Positions 56,023 to 63,909 of a DNA stretch of 64,000 nucleotides are shown here, in pieces. The DNA lies in contig NZ_CP030050.1 in assembly GCF_015291705.1 (NCBI RefSeq), positions 6,138,001-6,202,000 of the forward strand, written 5' to 3'. Every line of letters starts with the position of its first letter. Positions within the stretch are counted from its first letter, which is position 1. A model generated the notes under the pieces. The model saw nothing but the letters and a program-made list of their open reading frames with translations, was not told the origin of the DNA and made no database searches. The DNA is from Bradyrhizobium arachidis. GTDB taxonomy: Bacteria > Pseudomonadota > Alphaproteobacteria > Rhizobiales > Xanthobacteraceae. Made by a program: the position numbers and the translations under genes.

Positions 56023-56994
56023 ATGACCATCACGCGCCGAACATTGCTGGGGACTGCGCTTGCGCTGCCCTGCGTCCCATTCGCGGCACGCGCTGAGGAC
56101 GCCTGGCCCTCGCGCCTGGTGCGGCTGATCTCGCCCTACGGGCCGGGCGGCTCGAACGACATCTCGCTGCGCCTGCTCGCCGAAGAGCTCGGCCGCAGCC
56201 TGCATCAGCAGTTCATCGTCGAGAACAAGCCGGGTGCCGGCACGCGCATCGCCAACGACACGGTCGCGCACGCGCCGGGCGACGGCTACACGCTGCTCTA
56301 TGTCGCCGCCCCCTATGCCACGGCCGAAGCGCTGTTCGGCAAGCTGACCTACGAGCGCCGGGATCTTCAGCCTGTCGCCATGGCGGTGATCGCGCCGCTG
56401 TTCCTGATCATCAGCGCGGAGGCGCCGTACAAGACCCTGCCGGAGCTGATCGCCTACGGCAAATCAAAGCCGGATGGGCTGACCTTCGCCTCGCCCGGCG
56501 CCGGCTCGCAGCCGCATCTTGCCGGCGAGCTCCTGTTCCGCGATGCCGGTGTGAAGGGCCTCAACATCCCCTTCCGCGGCGATGCAGCCTCTTACACCGA
56601 GCTCCTCGCCGGCCGTGTCGATGCCACGCTGACGGCGCTGCCGACCGCACTGCCTTACATCCAGAGTGGCAAGTTCCTGGTGCTCGGCGTCGCCTCGGCC
56701 GAGCGCAGCGCGCTCTACCCACAAGCACCGACCTTGCGCGAGCAGGGCTTTCCCAACGTTGTCGCCGCCGGATGGTACGGCTTCATGGCGCCCGCGACCA
56801 CGCCGCGTGCAACCGTTGACAAGCTTCAGGCCGAGGTGCTGCGCGCGCTCGCCGAACCCGTGATCAAGGACAAGCTGACGGCCCAAGGGCTGGAGGTGCG
56901 GCCAGCCAGTGCCGCCGCGTTCGGTCAATTCATCGACAACGAGACGCAGAAATGGAGCGCGCTGATCCGCGAGGCCGGGCTCAAGGGTGAGTAG
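56023..56994 (+). CDS. TctC/Bug-family periplasmic substrate-binding protein
   Basis: 323 residues. The N-terminus T-I-T-R-R-T-L-L-G-T-A-L-A with cleavage near A-R-A-E is Tat-like. The mature domain shows the Bug signatures: W-P-S-R-L-V-R-L-I, Y-G-P-G-G-S-N-D, V-E-N-K-P-G-A-G and P-F-R-G-D-A. Such proteins deliver carboxylates to tripartite TctAB carriers or act as sensors. No TctAB genes are here, so it may be one of many orphan Bug proteins. It follows an IclR regulator. Confidence 0.9.
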   Translation: MTITRRTLLGTALALPCVPFAARAEDAWPSRLVRLISPYGPGGSNDISLRLLAEELGRSLHQQFIVENKPGAGTRIANDTVAHAPGDGYTLLYVAAPYATAEALFGKLTYERRDLQPVAMAVIAPLFLIISAEAPYKTLPELIAYGKSKPDGLTFASPGAGSQPHLAGELLFRDAGVKGLNIPFRGDAASYTELLAGRVDATLTALPTALPYIQSGKFLVLGVASAERSALYPQAPTLREQGFPNVVAAGWYGFMAPATTPRATVDKLQAEVLRALAEPVIKDKLTAQGLEVRPASAAAFGQFIDNETQKWSALIREAGLKGE

Positions 56995-57042
56995 CGCGCC
57001 GCCGCGTCGGCATCCCAGGCATGTCGCATCGGAGGCCGGCGC

Positions 57043-57309
57043 TCAACGCCCCTCGCCGCCGCAGCCGCCGCAGCGCATGAGGTCGTCGCTTTCATCGGCG
57101 TGCTGCTGGTATTCGGAGATCGCGCGGTTGGCCATGCGGATACGGTTGGTTTGGCCTTGGTCGACCATCACGGCAATGCGCTGCGCCAGGAACACGCAGG
57201 CTTCGAACTCATTGCGAATGGCGCCGGCCCGCGTGAGAAAGTCCCAGGCGATCTCGTAGGCCTCCTCGGCAGCCGTATTGCGGTAGTCGCTGAAGATAAT
57301 ATGCGTCAT
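57043..57309 (-). CDS. Small hypothetical protein with Cys-Gly C-terminus (88 aa)
   Basis: 88 residues from ATG at 57309; upstream sequence in the frame is Arg/Pro-rich and out of character. It appears helical (Y-E-I-A-W-D-F-L-T-R-A-G-A-I, R-I-A-V-M-V-D-Q-G). It ends in M-R-C-G-G-C-G-G-E, a possible metal site. I recognise no named family. The composition looks like that of a genuine protein. Confidence 0.55.
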   Translation of the reverse strand: MTHIIFSDYRNTAAEEAYEIAWDFLTRAGAIRNEFEACVFLAQRIAVMVDQGQTNRIRMANRAISEYQQHADESDDLMRCGGCGGEGR

Positions 57310-57638
57310 CACCGCCAAAGCGAAACGGCCGCGATCGTTCCTACCGGTGCCGGTTCGCCGCAGCTGATCGGCCGGTGTTCCGATCCTCGGACCCGACGCT
57401 AACCTGCGATAGCCGAACACCAAACCAGTTGCGCTCGCAGGAACGCCGCCCGTGGACCGCCGTTTCGGCAACATGGGGTCGCGCGGCCGCTTTTGCGTTC
57501 TGCGGTCGCCCCCCTCGCTTATCATTCGGTGAGGTTGCCGTGTGTCCGCACCAACGACTCTGACCACGCCTCCCGTAGGAACGGGTTGGCGTCGCACACG
57601 ATTGGTCATCACGTGTCAAAACCTCGAGGAGCAGCAAT
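57310..57638. other. Intergenic stretch with no recognisable gene
   Basis: 329 bp between the divergent small Cys-Gly protein and the Gly-rich protein. Short frames exist but look like chance frames. A CGAGGAG just before 57639 serves the Gly-rich gene. I see no palindrome or RNA fold of note. Confidence 0.3.
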
Positions 57639-57965
57639 ATGCGTAAGACAGTGCTGACGATCTTTACAGCCGCGGTGCTCGCGGGCGCTTCGGTCGGCGC
57701 AGCGTTCGCACAAGGTGCGGGAGGCGGTGCTGGTGGTGGCGCTGGCGGCGGAGCCGGTGGCGGCGCTGGCGCCGGAGCTGGCGCGGGCGCGGGTTCAGGC
57801 GGATCCGGTTCGGGCGGGAGCGGAGACGGTGCAGGCGCAGGAGGTGCCGGCAGTGGCGGTGGCGGCATCTCGCATGTGGAGCGCGGCGGACAAGGCGCCT
57901 CCAGCTCTCCCGGCATGCGCAACGAAACGACCCCGCCTTCCAACGGAGTCACGCCGCGGCGCTAG
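57639..57965 (+). CDS. Glycine-rich exported protein
   Basis: 108 residues with ATG at 57639 after CGAGGAG. A Sec signal peptide ends A-A-F-A, followed by about 55 residues almost wholly Gly, Ala and Ser, including repeated G-A-G-G-G units. The tail is polar (R-N-E-T-T-P-P). Low complexity means function cannot be read; a periplasmic or surface structural role is a guess. Confidence 0.65.
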   Translation: MRKTVLTIFTAAVLAGASVGAAFAQGAGGGAGGGAGGGAGGGAGAGAGAGAGSGGSGSGGSGDGAGAGGAGSGGGGISHVERGGQGASSSPGMRNETTPPSNGVTPRR

Positions 57966-58019
57966 CTGATCACGGATCGCGCATCGAAGCCGGTCCCTTT
58001 TCAAGGCGCGCGCAAGTGC

Positions 58020-58052
58020 GGCCCCAGCGAGATTCCTCCCCTCGCTGGGGCC
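58020..58052. terminator. Hairpin terminator between convergent genes
   Basis: Perfect 12-bp arms GGCCCCAGCGAG and CTCGCTGGGGCC around a nine-base loop. It lies between the Gly-rich gene and the AHSA1 gene, which face each other. No strong T-tract is seen. Confidence 0.6.
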
Positions 58053-58068
58053 GATCCATGTCGAAGCC

Positions 58069-58560
58069 TTACCGCTTCATTCCGGACACATATGCCGCCA
58101 GCTTGTCCAGCGTCTGGTAGCCATATTCGACCGCGCCGAAGCCGATCATGCCGTCGCGCTGCTCGGTGCTCGATGCCAGTTGCCGCATCATCAGCACCGT
58201 CTTGCCGTTGCTCTGCTCGGCAAAGGTAAGGGTGAAGCGGAACATGCCGGGATCGTCGTCCTGGTCGACGCCATGGTCCATCTCCATCAGCGACGGCCGC
58301 TCGATGCGGCGGAAGCGCATGCGGTTGGGATAGACCGTGCCGTCGGGGCCGATCATGTTGAAGCGCCAGACGCCGCCGACGCGGACATCGATCTCGAAGG
58401 TCTCGACCTTGAATCCCTTCGGTCCGAACCATTGCGGCAGATGTTTCGGGTCGGACCACGCCTCGAACACCAGCTCGCGCGGCGCGTCGATCACGCGCGA
58501 CATCACGATCTCGCGGTCGAGCGACCATTGCGACAAGGCGGGATTGGCAGAACTCGTCAT
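58069..58560 (-). CDS. AHSA1-type SRPBCC-domain protein
   Basis: 163 residues from ATG at 58560. The fold markers are V-I-D-A-P-R-E-L-V-F-E-A-W near 20-32, W-F-G-P-K-G-F near 44, G-G-V-W-R-F near 63, and the C-terminal G-Y-Q-T-L-D-K-L. These cavity-forming proteins are typically paired with ArsR regulators, as here, in stress or small-molecule responses. It starts two bases after the ArsR stop. Confidence 0.88.
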   Translation of the reverse strand: MTSSANPALSQWSLDREIVMSRVIDAPRELVFEAWSDPKHLPQWFGPKGFKVETFEIDVRVGGVWRFNMIGPDGTVYPNRMRFRRIERPSLMEMDHGVDQDDDPGMFRFTLTFAEQSNGKTVLMMRQLASSTEQRDGMIGFGAVEYGYQTLDKLAAYVSGMKR

Positions 58561-58562
58561 CG

Positions 58563-58949
58563 TCAGGTACCTTTCCGTTTGGTTGTTCGGGACGGCCGTT
58601 TGGCGGCGGCCGCCTCCTTCTCCTTCTTGAGCTTCATCACATAGGCCTCGAACCGGTCGAGCCGCGCCTCCCAGATCGCGCGCTGCTGCTGGAACCAGTC
58701 CTCGGCGCCGACAAGTGCATCCGGACTGAGACGACAGGTGCGCACGCGGCCGGATTTCTCGGACTGAACGAGCCCGCTCGTTTCCAGCACGTGGATGTGT
58801 TTCATGAAGCTCGGCAGCGCCATGTCGAAGGGATCGGCGAGCTCGCCGACCGACGCCTCGCCTGCGCATAGTCGCATCACGATCGCCCGCCTGGTGGGAT
58901 CGGCAAGGGCTGCGAAAACCTGGTCGAGATGGGATAATTGGTTAGCCAT
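58563..58949 (-). CDS. ArsR-family transcriptional regulator
   Basis: 128 residues. The winged helix is typical: F-A-A-L-A-D-P-T-R-R-A-I-V near 12-24, V-G-E-L-A-D-P-F-D-M-A-L-P-S-F-M-K-H near 34-51. It lacks the classical metal-binding C-V-C, so it is probably not metal-responsive. The C-terminus is Lys/Ala-rich. It is translated just ahead of the AHSA1 gene. A palindrome overlapping its start codon suggests autoregulation. Confidence 0.88.
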   Translation of the reverse strand: MANQLSHLDQVFAALADPTRRAIVMRLCAGEASVGELADPFDMALPSFMKHIHVLETSGLVQSEKSGRVRTCRLSPDALVGAEDWFQQQRAIWEARLDRFEAYVMKLKKEKEAAAAKRPSRTTKRKGT

Positions 58950-58961
58950 GAAGCTAACTAA
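58938..58961. promoter_or_regulatory. Palindrome overlapping the ArsR-type start codon
   Basis: GTTAGC (58941-58946) and GCTAAC (58953-58958) flank CATGAA, which contains the complement of the ATG; the symmetry extends to eight of nine bases per arm. A half-like TTGGCTAAG occurs near 58995. No ribosome-binding site precedes the ATG, so the mRNA may be leaderless. Confidence 0.6.
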
Positions 58962-59025
58962 TCACGGCAGCGGCCGGACGTCAACAATTGTTATCCGATT
59001 GGCTAAGTAAAATCTCGTGGCACCG

Positions 59026-59060
59026 TAGCCCGGATGGAGCCGAGCGCAATCCGGGTTACA
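59026..59060. repeat. Intergenic palindromic repeat (GTAGCCCGGATGGAG type)
   Basis: The sequence reads GTAGCCCGGATGGAGC, then CGCAATCCGGGTTAC, an imperfect hairpin. Near-identical units are widespread dispersed repeats in several proteobacterial genomes, including Bradyrhizobium. It lies between the ArsR and serine-hydrolase genes. Confidence 0.65.
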
Positions 59061-59159
59061 CGCCCCACGGAACTCACAACGCGCAATCGTGAATTGGGAC
59101 CTCGCACCCTCACCGCTAGAAGATACTTGGGGGCGCACAAGCATGATTCGTCCGAGCGC

Positions 59160-60332
59160 GTGCCGCCTGTTGTCACATCATCCTCGATCACCCGACGAAG
59201 CTTCGCCCGGGCTGCGCTCGTTCCGCTGGCGATCGCGCTTCGCCCGCGGCGCGCATTTGCGGATTCCGACATGATCGCGCAGATGCGCGACATCGTCGCC
59301 GCCGAGCTCGCGCCAACCGCGACGCCGGACCATCCGGGCGGTCTTGCCGCCGCGCTCTATGCCGGGCGCCATGTCGAGTTCTTCACGTTCGGCTTTGCAG
59401 ATGACGCGACGCGCAGGCCGGTCACGCCGGGCACGCTGTTCAACCTCGGCTCCCTGCGCAAACCGTTCGAGGCGACGCTGGTCGCGCTCGGCACGCTCCG
59501 CGGTGAATTGCGGCTCGACAATGCCTTGCCGAAATATCTGCCTGAGCTCACGGGCGATTATGTCCGCCGCGTTACCGTCGGTCAGCTCGCCGCGCACTCA
59601 TCGGGACTGATGCTGCCGACCGATCATCCGCCCTGGCCGAACGAGTCGTTCACCCAGGCGCAGTTCATCTCCATGCTCAACGCATGGACGCCGCAGGCCG
59701 GCGAAGCGCCCGGCAGGCAGCGCGTCTACAGCCATGCCGGCTACGTGCTGCTTCAGCTCGTGCTCGAGCGCCGTTACGGCACCCCGATCGCGACGCTGCT
59801 CGAACAGCGCATCCTGAGGCCGCTCGGCATGGCCGCGACCTCCGTGCCCGAGCGCGGGCCGGACAACCGCGCCGTCATGGACGCGGCCTGGATACAGCGC
59901 GTCGTGCAAGGCTATTCGGATCAGGGCATGGCGATCGGCCCGCCCGGCAACCAGCAGAGCTACTTCGATTTTCCGGGCACCGGCCAGATGTTTTCGTCCG
60001 CGCGCGACCTTGGTGCATTCGTCGCGGCCTCGGTCGACGGCCGATCGGTCGACCCGCACCTGCGCGAGGCATTGCGGATGACGCAGCACGAGGTCTTCCG
60101 CGTCGACGAGAAATTCGGACAGGCCATGGCCTGGGAGAATGTGCGCCTGCCCGGCGTCAGCATCGTCGACAAGCCGGGCGGCCTCAACAACGCCTCCGGC
60201 TATCTCGGTCTCGTGCCGGCGCGGCGGATCGGTATCGTCCTGCTCGCCAATCGCAGCGAATATCCGCACGAGATCGCCCGCTACAAGATCTTGCCCGCGC
60301 TGGCGCATCTGGTGGCGTCACACACAGGCTGA
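59160..60332 (+). CDS. Tat-exported beta-lactamase-family serine hydrolase
   Basis: 390 residues from GTG at 59160, chosen because it sits just before a twin-arginine signal (T-R-R-S-F-A-R-A-A-L-V-P-L). The frame is open further upstream and the start is uncertain. Class C beta-lactamase/esterase fold markers are S98-L-R-K101 (S-x-x-K) in N-L-G-S-L-R-K-P-F, Y-S-H-A-G-Y (the Y-x-N position, with His in place of Asn) and D-K-P-G-G-L near the C-terminus. It is more likely an esterase or peptidase than an antibiotic-hydrolysing enzyme. A terminator follows at 60363. Confidence 0.8.
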   Translation: MPPVVTSSSITRRSFARAALVPLAIALRPRRAFADSDMIAQMRDIVAAELAPTATPDHPGGLAAALYAGRHVEFFTFGFADDATRRPVTPGTLFNLGSLRKPFEATLVALGTLRGELRLDNALPKYLPELTGDYVRRVTVGQLAAHSSGLMLPTDHPPWPNESFTQAQFISMLNAWTPQAGEAPGRQRVYSHAGYVLLQLVLERRYGTPIATLLEQRILRPLGMAATSVPERGPDNRAVMDAAWIQRVVQGYSDQGMAIGPPGNQQSYFDFPGTGQMFSSARDLGAFVAASVDGRSVDPHLREALRMTQHEVFRVDEKFGQAMAWENVRLPGVSIVDKPGGLNNASGYLGLVPARRIGIVLLANRSEYPHEIARYKILPALAHLVASHTG

Positions 60333-60362
60333 GCTTCGAAACAGAAAGCCTCTTCAAAATAG

Positions 60363-60387
60363 AAAGCCCCGGCTGAGCCGGGGCTTT
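60363..60387. terminator. Bidirectional intrinsic terminator
   Basis: Perfect 11-bp arms AAAGCCCCGGC and GCCGGGGCTTT around a TGA loop, with A- and T-runs at the ends. It lies between the convergent serine-hydrolase and outer-membrane barrel genes. Confidence 0.85.
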
Positions 60388-60413
60388 CCACGTCAGGACG
60401 GAACGGGATGATC

Positions 60414-61238
60414 TTAATACCTGGCGACGACCGGTCCGCCGAACTTGTAGTTCAAGCCAACACGCACGATGTTCGACTTGATATCGACCGAGTGGGTGTA
60501 CACGTTGCCTGGGAAGGTGAGCCCGAAGTTGGCCAGATTGGTGCTAGTCGTGGTGGCGCGGCCGAGATCGACATAGAGATATTCGGCCTTGAGCGACCAG
60601 CCATTGCCGACCGCGTACTCACCGCCGACACCAGCCGTCCAACCGACGCGGGTGTCGCGGATCGCGGCGGATTCGGTCGCGCCAAATGTGTCGGTGAAAT
60701 TGAAGTTGCCCTTCACCTCTGCGATCGCGGCACCGCCGGTGGCGTAGATCAGCCAGCTCGGCGCGGCGAGGAAGCCGAGGCGGCCCCGAATGGTGGCGAG
60801 CCAGTCGGCCGAGACCGAGGAGTTGACGGTGAAGGCAAAGGGTGCACAGCAGGGATACAGGGCCGAGCCGGTGGCACTGCCCTTGAAGCCGAAATAGTTG
60901 ATGTCGCCCTCGAGGCCGAACACGGCGTTGTTGACCTGCCAGTTGTAGCCGGCCGTGAAACCGCCGGTCACGCTGGAGCTGTTGACGTGCTGGGCGCCGA
61001 CCGCATTGACGGCGGGCACGCTGGTGGTGAAGAAATAGCCGGCAGGATCGTAGACGGTCGAGGTGCTCGGATTGGCGCTACCCCACTGCCCGCCGACATT
61101 GCCGCCGACGTAGAAACCAGTCCAGTTGTAGGCCGGCGCCATCACCGGCGCCTTGGTGTAGTGCGCCGCGAGGTCGGCCGCCTGCACGGATGCGGTGCCG
61201 AGCACAAGCGATGCGACCGCCAGCAAAAACTTCTTCAT
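60414..61238 (-). CDS. Outer-membrane beta-barrel protein (Omp25/RopB-like)
   Basis: 274 residues. A signal peptide (K-K-F-L-L-A-V-A-S-L-V) ends A-S-V-Q-A-A, followed by D-L-A-A-H-Y-T-K-A-P and W-T-G-F-Y-V-G-G-N-V-G-G. Repeated barrel strands include G-Y-N-W-Q-V, L-E-G-D-I-N-Y-F-G-F and L-K-A-E-Y-L-Y-V-D-L-G, with a C-terminal V-G-L-N-Y-K-F. It is a paralogue of the barrel at 23436. The start has GGAG upstream. Confidence 0.92.
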   Translation of the reverse strand: MKKFLLAVASLVLGTASVQAADLAAHYTKAPVMAPAYNWTGFYVGGNVGGQWGSANPSTSTVYDPAGYFFTTSVPAVNAVGAQHVNSSSVTGGFTAGYNWQVNNAVFGLEGDINYFGFKGSATGSALYPCCAPFAFTVNSSVSADWLATIRGRLGFLAAPSWLIYATGGAAIAEVKGNFNFTDTFGATESAAIRDTRVGWTAGVGGEYAVGNGWSLKAEYLYVDLGRATTTSTNLANFGLTFPGNVYTHSVDIKSNIVRVGLNYKFGGPVVARY

Positions 61239-61510
61239 TCCAGTCTCCTTGCCCCGCGCGACTGAACTCGCGCTTCGAAATGCGCGCGGGCGGAAGCCGT
61301 CCAGCGCAGGTTGGGCATAGGGCGTGGATCGCCCATCGTCTTGGGCTGCGGCGAAGTTCGTTGGGACTGTGACGTAGTGTGAGCCGCGCTACGCGCGAAC
61401 GCATCGCGAGTGTGACGCAAAGGCCACGCAGCATCCATCGCAAGCGACGCGCGATGCAGGGCCGCGTCGCATCACGACACGGCTGCAAGAATGCGATTCG
61501 ATCGGCAGCC

Positions 61511-62221
61511 TCAGACCGAGCGCGTCAGCCCGCCGTCGACGCGGATGTTCTGGCCGGTGATATAGGCCGCGCCGTCGGAGGCGAGGAACGCGACCGTCGC
61601 GGCGATCTCCTCGACCTTGCCGTAGCGCCGCATCGGCACGCTGTCGCGGCGCGCATCCGTCTGCGGCAGGCTGTCGATCCAGCCCGGCAGCACGTTGTTC
61701 ATGCGGATGTTGTCGGCGGCATGGGTGTCGGTGAAGATCTTGGTGAAGGCGGCGAGCCCGGCACGGAACACCGCGGAGGTCGGAAACATCGCGCTCGGCT
61801 CGAATGCCCAGGCGGTCGAGATATTGATGATGGCGCCGTTCTTCTGCGCCTGCATCACCGGCGTCACCAGCCTCGTCGGCCGGATCACATTGAGCAGATA
61901 GGTATCGAGGCCGGCATGCCATTGCTCGTCGGTGATCTCCGTGATCGGCGCGCGCGGCCCGTGGCCCGCGCTGTTGACGAGCACGTCGATGCGTCCCCAC
62001 TTGGCCAGCGCGCCGTCGACGAGGCGCTTCAGATCGTCGCTCGACTTGTTGGAGCCGGTGACGCCAAACCCGCCGAGCTCGGCCGCCAGCGCCTCGCCCT
62101 TGCCGGAGGACGACAGGATCGCGACGCGAAAGCCGTCGGCCGCAAGGCGCCGCGCAGCCCCTGCCCCCATGCCGCTGCCGCCGGCGGTGACGAGTGCGAC
62201 CTTCTCTGCTGCCATGTCCAT
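61511..62221 (-). CDS. SDR-fold protein lacking the canonical YxxxK pair
   Basis: 236 residues. The nucleotide-binding part is normal (V-T-A-G-G-S-G-M-G-A-G near 12-22; N-S-A-G-H near 83). At the active site the aligned motif reads S-A-V-F-R-A-G-L where classical SDRs have Y-x-x-x-K-A-G-L, so Tyr and Lys are Ser and Arg. The Ser of I-S-T-A-W is present. Such members may use another mechanism or act as binding proteins. It is divergent from the GNAT gene. Confidence 0.8.
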   Translation of the reverse strand: MDMAAEKVALVTAGGSGMGAGAARRLAADGFRVAILSSSGKGEALAAELGGFGVTGSNKSSDDLKRLVDGALAKWGRIDVLVNSAGHGPRAPITEITDEQWHAGLDTYLLNVIRPTRLVTPVMQAQKNGAIINISTAWAFEPSAMFPTSAVFRAGLAAFTKIFTDTHAADNIRMNNVLPGWIDSLPQTDARRDSVPMRRYGKVEEIAATVAFLASDGAAYITGQNIRVDGGLTRSV

Positions 62222-62314
62222 TATCCCTGTGTTGAGGCGAGCCGCACGCCCGGCCTATCATGAGGCCTTCTACTGCCGGACCTGCCGGCAGGTCCACCGC
62301 CGAGAGCATCCGTC

Positions 62315-63154
62315 ATGAACGACCTGCAGATCCGCAATCTGCGCCCAGACGAAATTTCCCTCGCCGCCGACTGGGCCGCGGCCGAGGGCTGGAATCCGGG
62401 CCTCTCCGACGCCGCCTGCTTCGCCATCCCCGACGCGAAGGGTTTCTTCGTCGGCGAGATCGATGGCGAACCGGTCGCGACGGTCTCCTGCGTCAATTAC
62501 GATGATCGTTTCGCCTTTCTCGGCTTCTACATCGTGCGCGCCGATTTTCGCGGCGGAGGCCACGGCCTCAGCATCTGGAACGCGGCGATCGCGCATGCAG
62601 GCACGCGCGTGATCGGCCTCGACGGCGTCGTCGCGCAGCAGGACAACTACAAAAAGTCCGGCTTCCAGCTCGCCTATGCCAACATCCGCTATGGCGGCGT
62701 CGTCGCGGCTGCATCGGCACGAGCCGATGTCGTCGCACTCGACACGGTCCCGTTCGCGCTGGTGGAAGCGGACGACGCCACCGTGTTCCCGGCCCGGCGC
62801 AGCGCGTTCCTGCGTGCCTGGATCGGGACATCGGGCCATATCGGCCGCGCGCTGATGCGCGACGGCAAGCTCGCCGCATGGGGCGTGATCCGGCCGTGCC
62901 GGAGCGGCTGCAAGATCGGCCCGCTCGTCGCCGATGATCGCGCCGCGGCGGAAGCGATCGTGCAGGCCTTGGTCACAAGCGTCGGCGGCGGCGATATCTT
63001 TCTCGATGTCCCCGCCGTCAACCGCGAGGCGATCGCGCTCGCAGAACAGCTCGGGCTCAAACCAGTGTTCGAGACGGCGCGGATGTACACAGGGCCGATC
63101 CCGAGCTTGCGGATCGACCGCGTCTTCGGCGTGACGAGTTTTGAACTCGGCTAA
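62315..63154 (+). CDS. GNAT acetyltransferase with a second C-terminal GNAT-like domain
   Basis: 279 residues. The N-terminal GNAT core (about 1-130) has R-N-L-R-P-D-E, F-V-G-E-I-D-G-E-P-V-A and the acetyl-CoA loop R-G-G-G-H-G. The second half (P-F-A-L-V-E to F-E-T-A-R-M-Y) matches the YitH/HolE-type second domain, with M-Y-T-G at the end. Two-domain members are mostly of unknown substrate. The start follows the SDR divergently by 93 bp. Confidence 0.85.
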   Translation: MNDLQIRNLRPDEISLAADWAAAEGWNPGLSDAACFAIPDAKGFFVGEIDGEPVATVSCVNYDDRFAFLGFYIVRADFRGGGHGLSIWNAAIAHAGTRVIGLDGVVAQQDNYKKSGFQLAYANIRYGGVVAAASARADVVALDTVPFALVEADDATVFPARRSAFLRAWIGTSGHIGRALMRDGKLAAWGVIRPCRSGCKIGPLVADDRAAAEAIVQALVTSVGGGDIFLDVPAVNREAIALAEQLGLKPVFETARMYTGPIPSLRIDRVFGVTSFELG

Positions 63155-63163
63155 CTAAGCCGA
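63147..63163. terminator. Short hairpin between convergent genes
   Basis: Six-base arms TCGGCT and AGCCGA around AACTA overlap the stop of the GNAT gene and precede the stop of the convergent exported protein by 10 bp. It is short, so its effect is uncertain. Confidence 0.4.
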
Positions 63164-63172
63164 ATGCGCTGC

Positions 63173-63625
63173 TCAGTAGCAGCGCATGATGTTGACGGTG
63201 TGCTCGCCGCCGCCGCGGCCGGGCACCGTCACCTGCTCGGTCGGGCAGCTCGGCACATAGGGCCGGTCCGACGGCACGACGTTCGGCGGGAAGCGATGCG
63301 TCCAGTCCCAGGGAACGTCATAAGTGTAGGTGTAGCGCACGTCCGTGGAGGCCGGCTGCCCGATATCGGCAAACGGCTGGCTGTAGCCCGCGCCGTCGTA
63401 GAAGAAGCCGCCGCCGCCCGGCCAATAGACCCAGGGCGTGTTGCGGCCCCGGAACCTGGCACCCGGCGCGATCGGCGGACGCGCCACCGCGGCCGGCGGC
63501 GCGGCAGCGCTCACCATGCCATGCGGCGCGGCGCCGCCGGGTCGTGCAAAACTGTCGCTGGGACTAAGGAGCAGCGCGGCTGCGCTGAGCGAGGCGAACA
63601 GCGCCCCATATGATCTGGACATCAT
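63173..63625 (-). CDS. Exported Pro/Gly-rich hypothetical protein
   Basis: 150 residues from ATG at 63625; ATG 63622 and GTG 63637 are alternatives. A signal peptide (L-F-A-S-L-S-A-A-A-L-L-L) ends near S-F-A-R. The mature part is rich in Gly/Pro with W-V-Y-W-P-G-G-G-G-F-F-Y. It ends in V-N-I-M-R-C-Y, with an earlier P-S-C-P that could form a disulfide with this Cys. I recognise no function. Confidence 0.6.
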   Translation of the reverse strand: MMSRSYGALFASLSAAALLLSPSDSFARPGGAAPHGMVSAAAPPAAVARPPIAPGARFRGRNTPWVYWPGGGGFFYDGAGYSQPFADIGQPASTDVRYTYTYDVPWDWTHRFPPNVVPSDRPYVPSCPTEQVTVPGRGGGEHTVNIMRCY

Positions 63626-63909
63626 GATACGCACCAACTCGTTTGGCTTCGCGAAAAGCGGCTCCCCACCGCACGCTAGGCCGGGCCGTCACCCACCCGC
63701 AAACGTATAATTAATGTTTGGTTAAGGCACGGGATGAACGCGGGACAGGGTGCGGCAGAACGCCCGGAATTCTTTACGCGCTTCAGGCGCTTCGTTCCAC
63801 GCACGGCCCTTCATAACCAGTTGATCGGAGTTGATCGGCACCGCCAAAATACGTCCGGAACGCTCCCCCATCGCGGTCGTTGGCCCCGACAAGAAAAGGA
63901 GCATCCTCA

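Noticed and set aside
57310-57612. N-terminal extension of the small Cys-Gly protein
   Set aside because: Arg/Pro-rich sequence typical of a chance frame; the protein-like part begins at ATG 57309.
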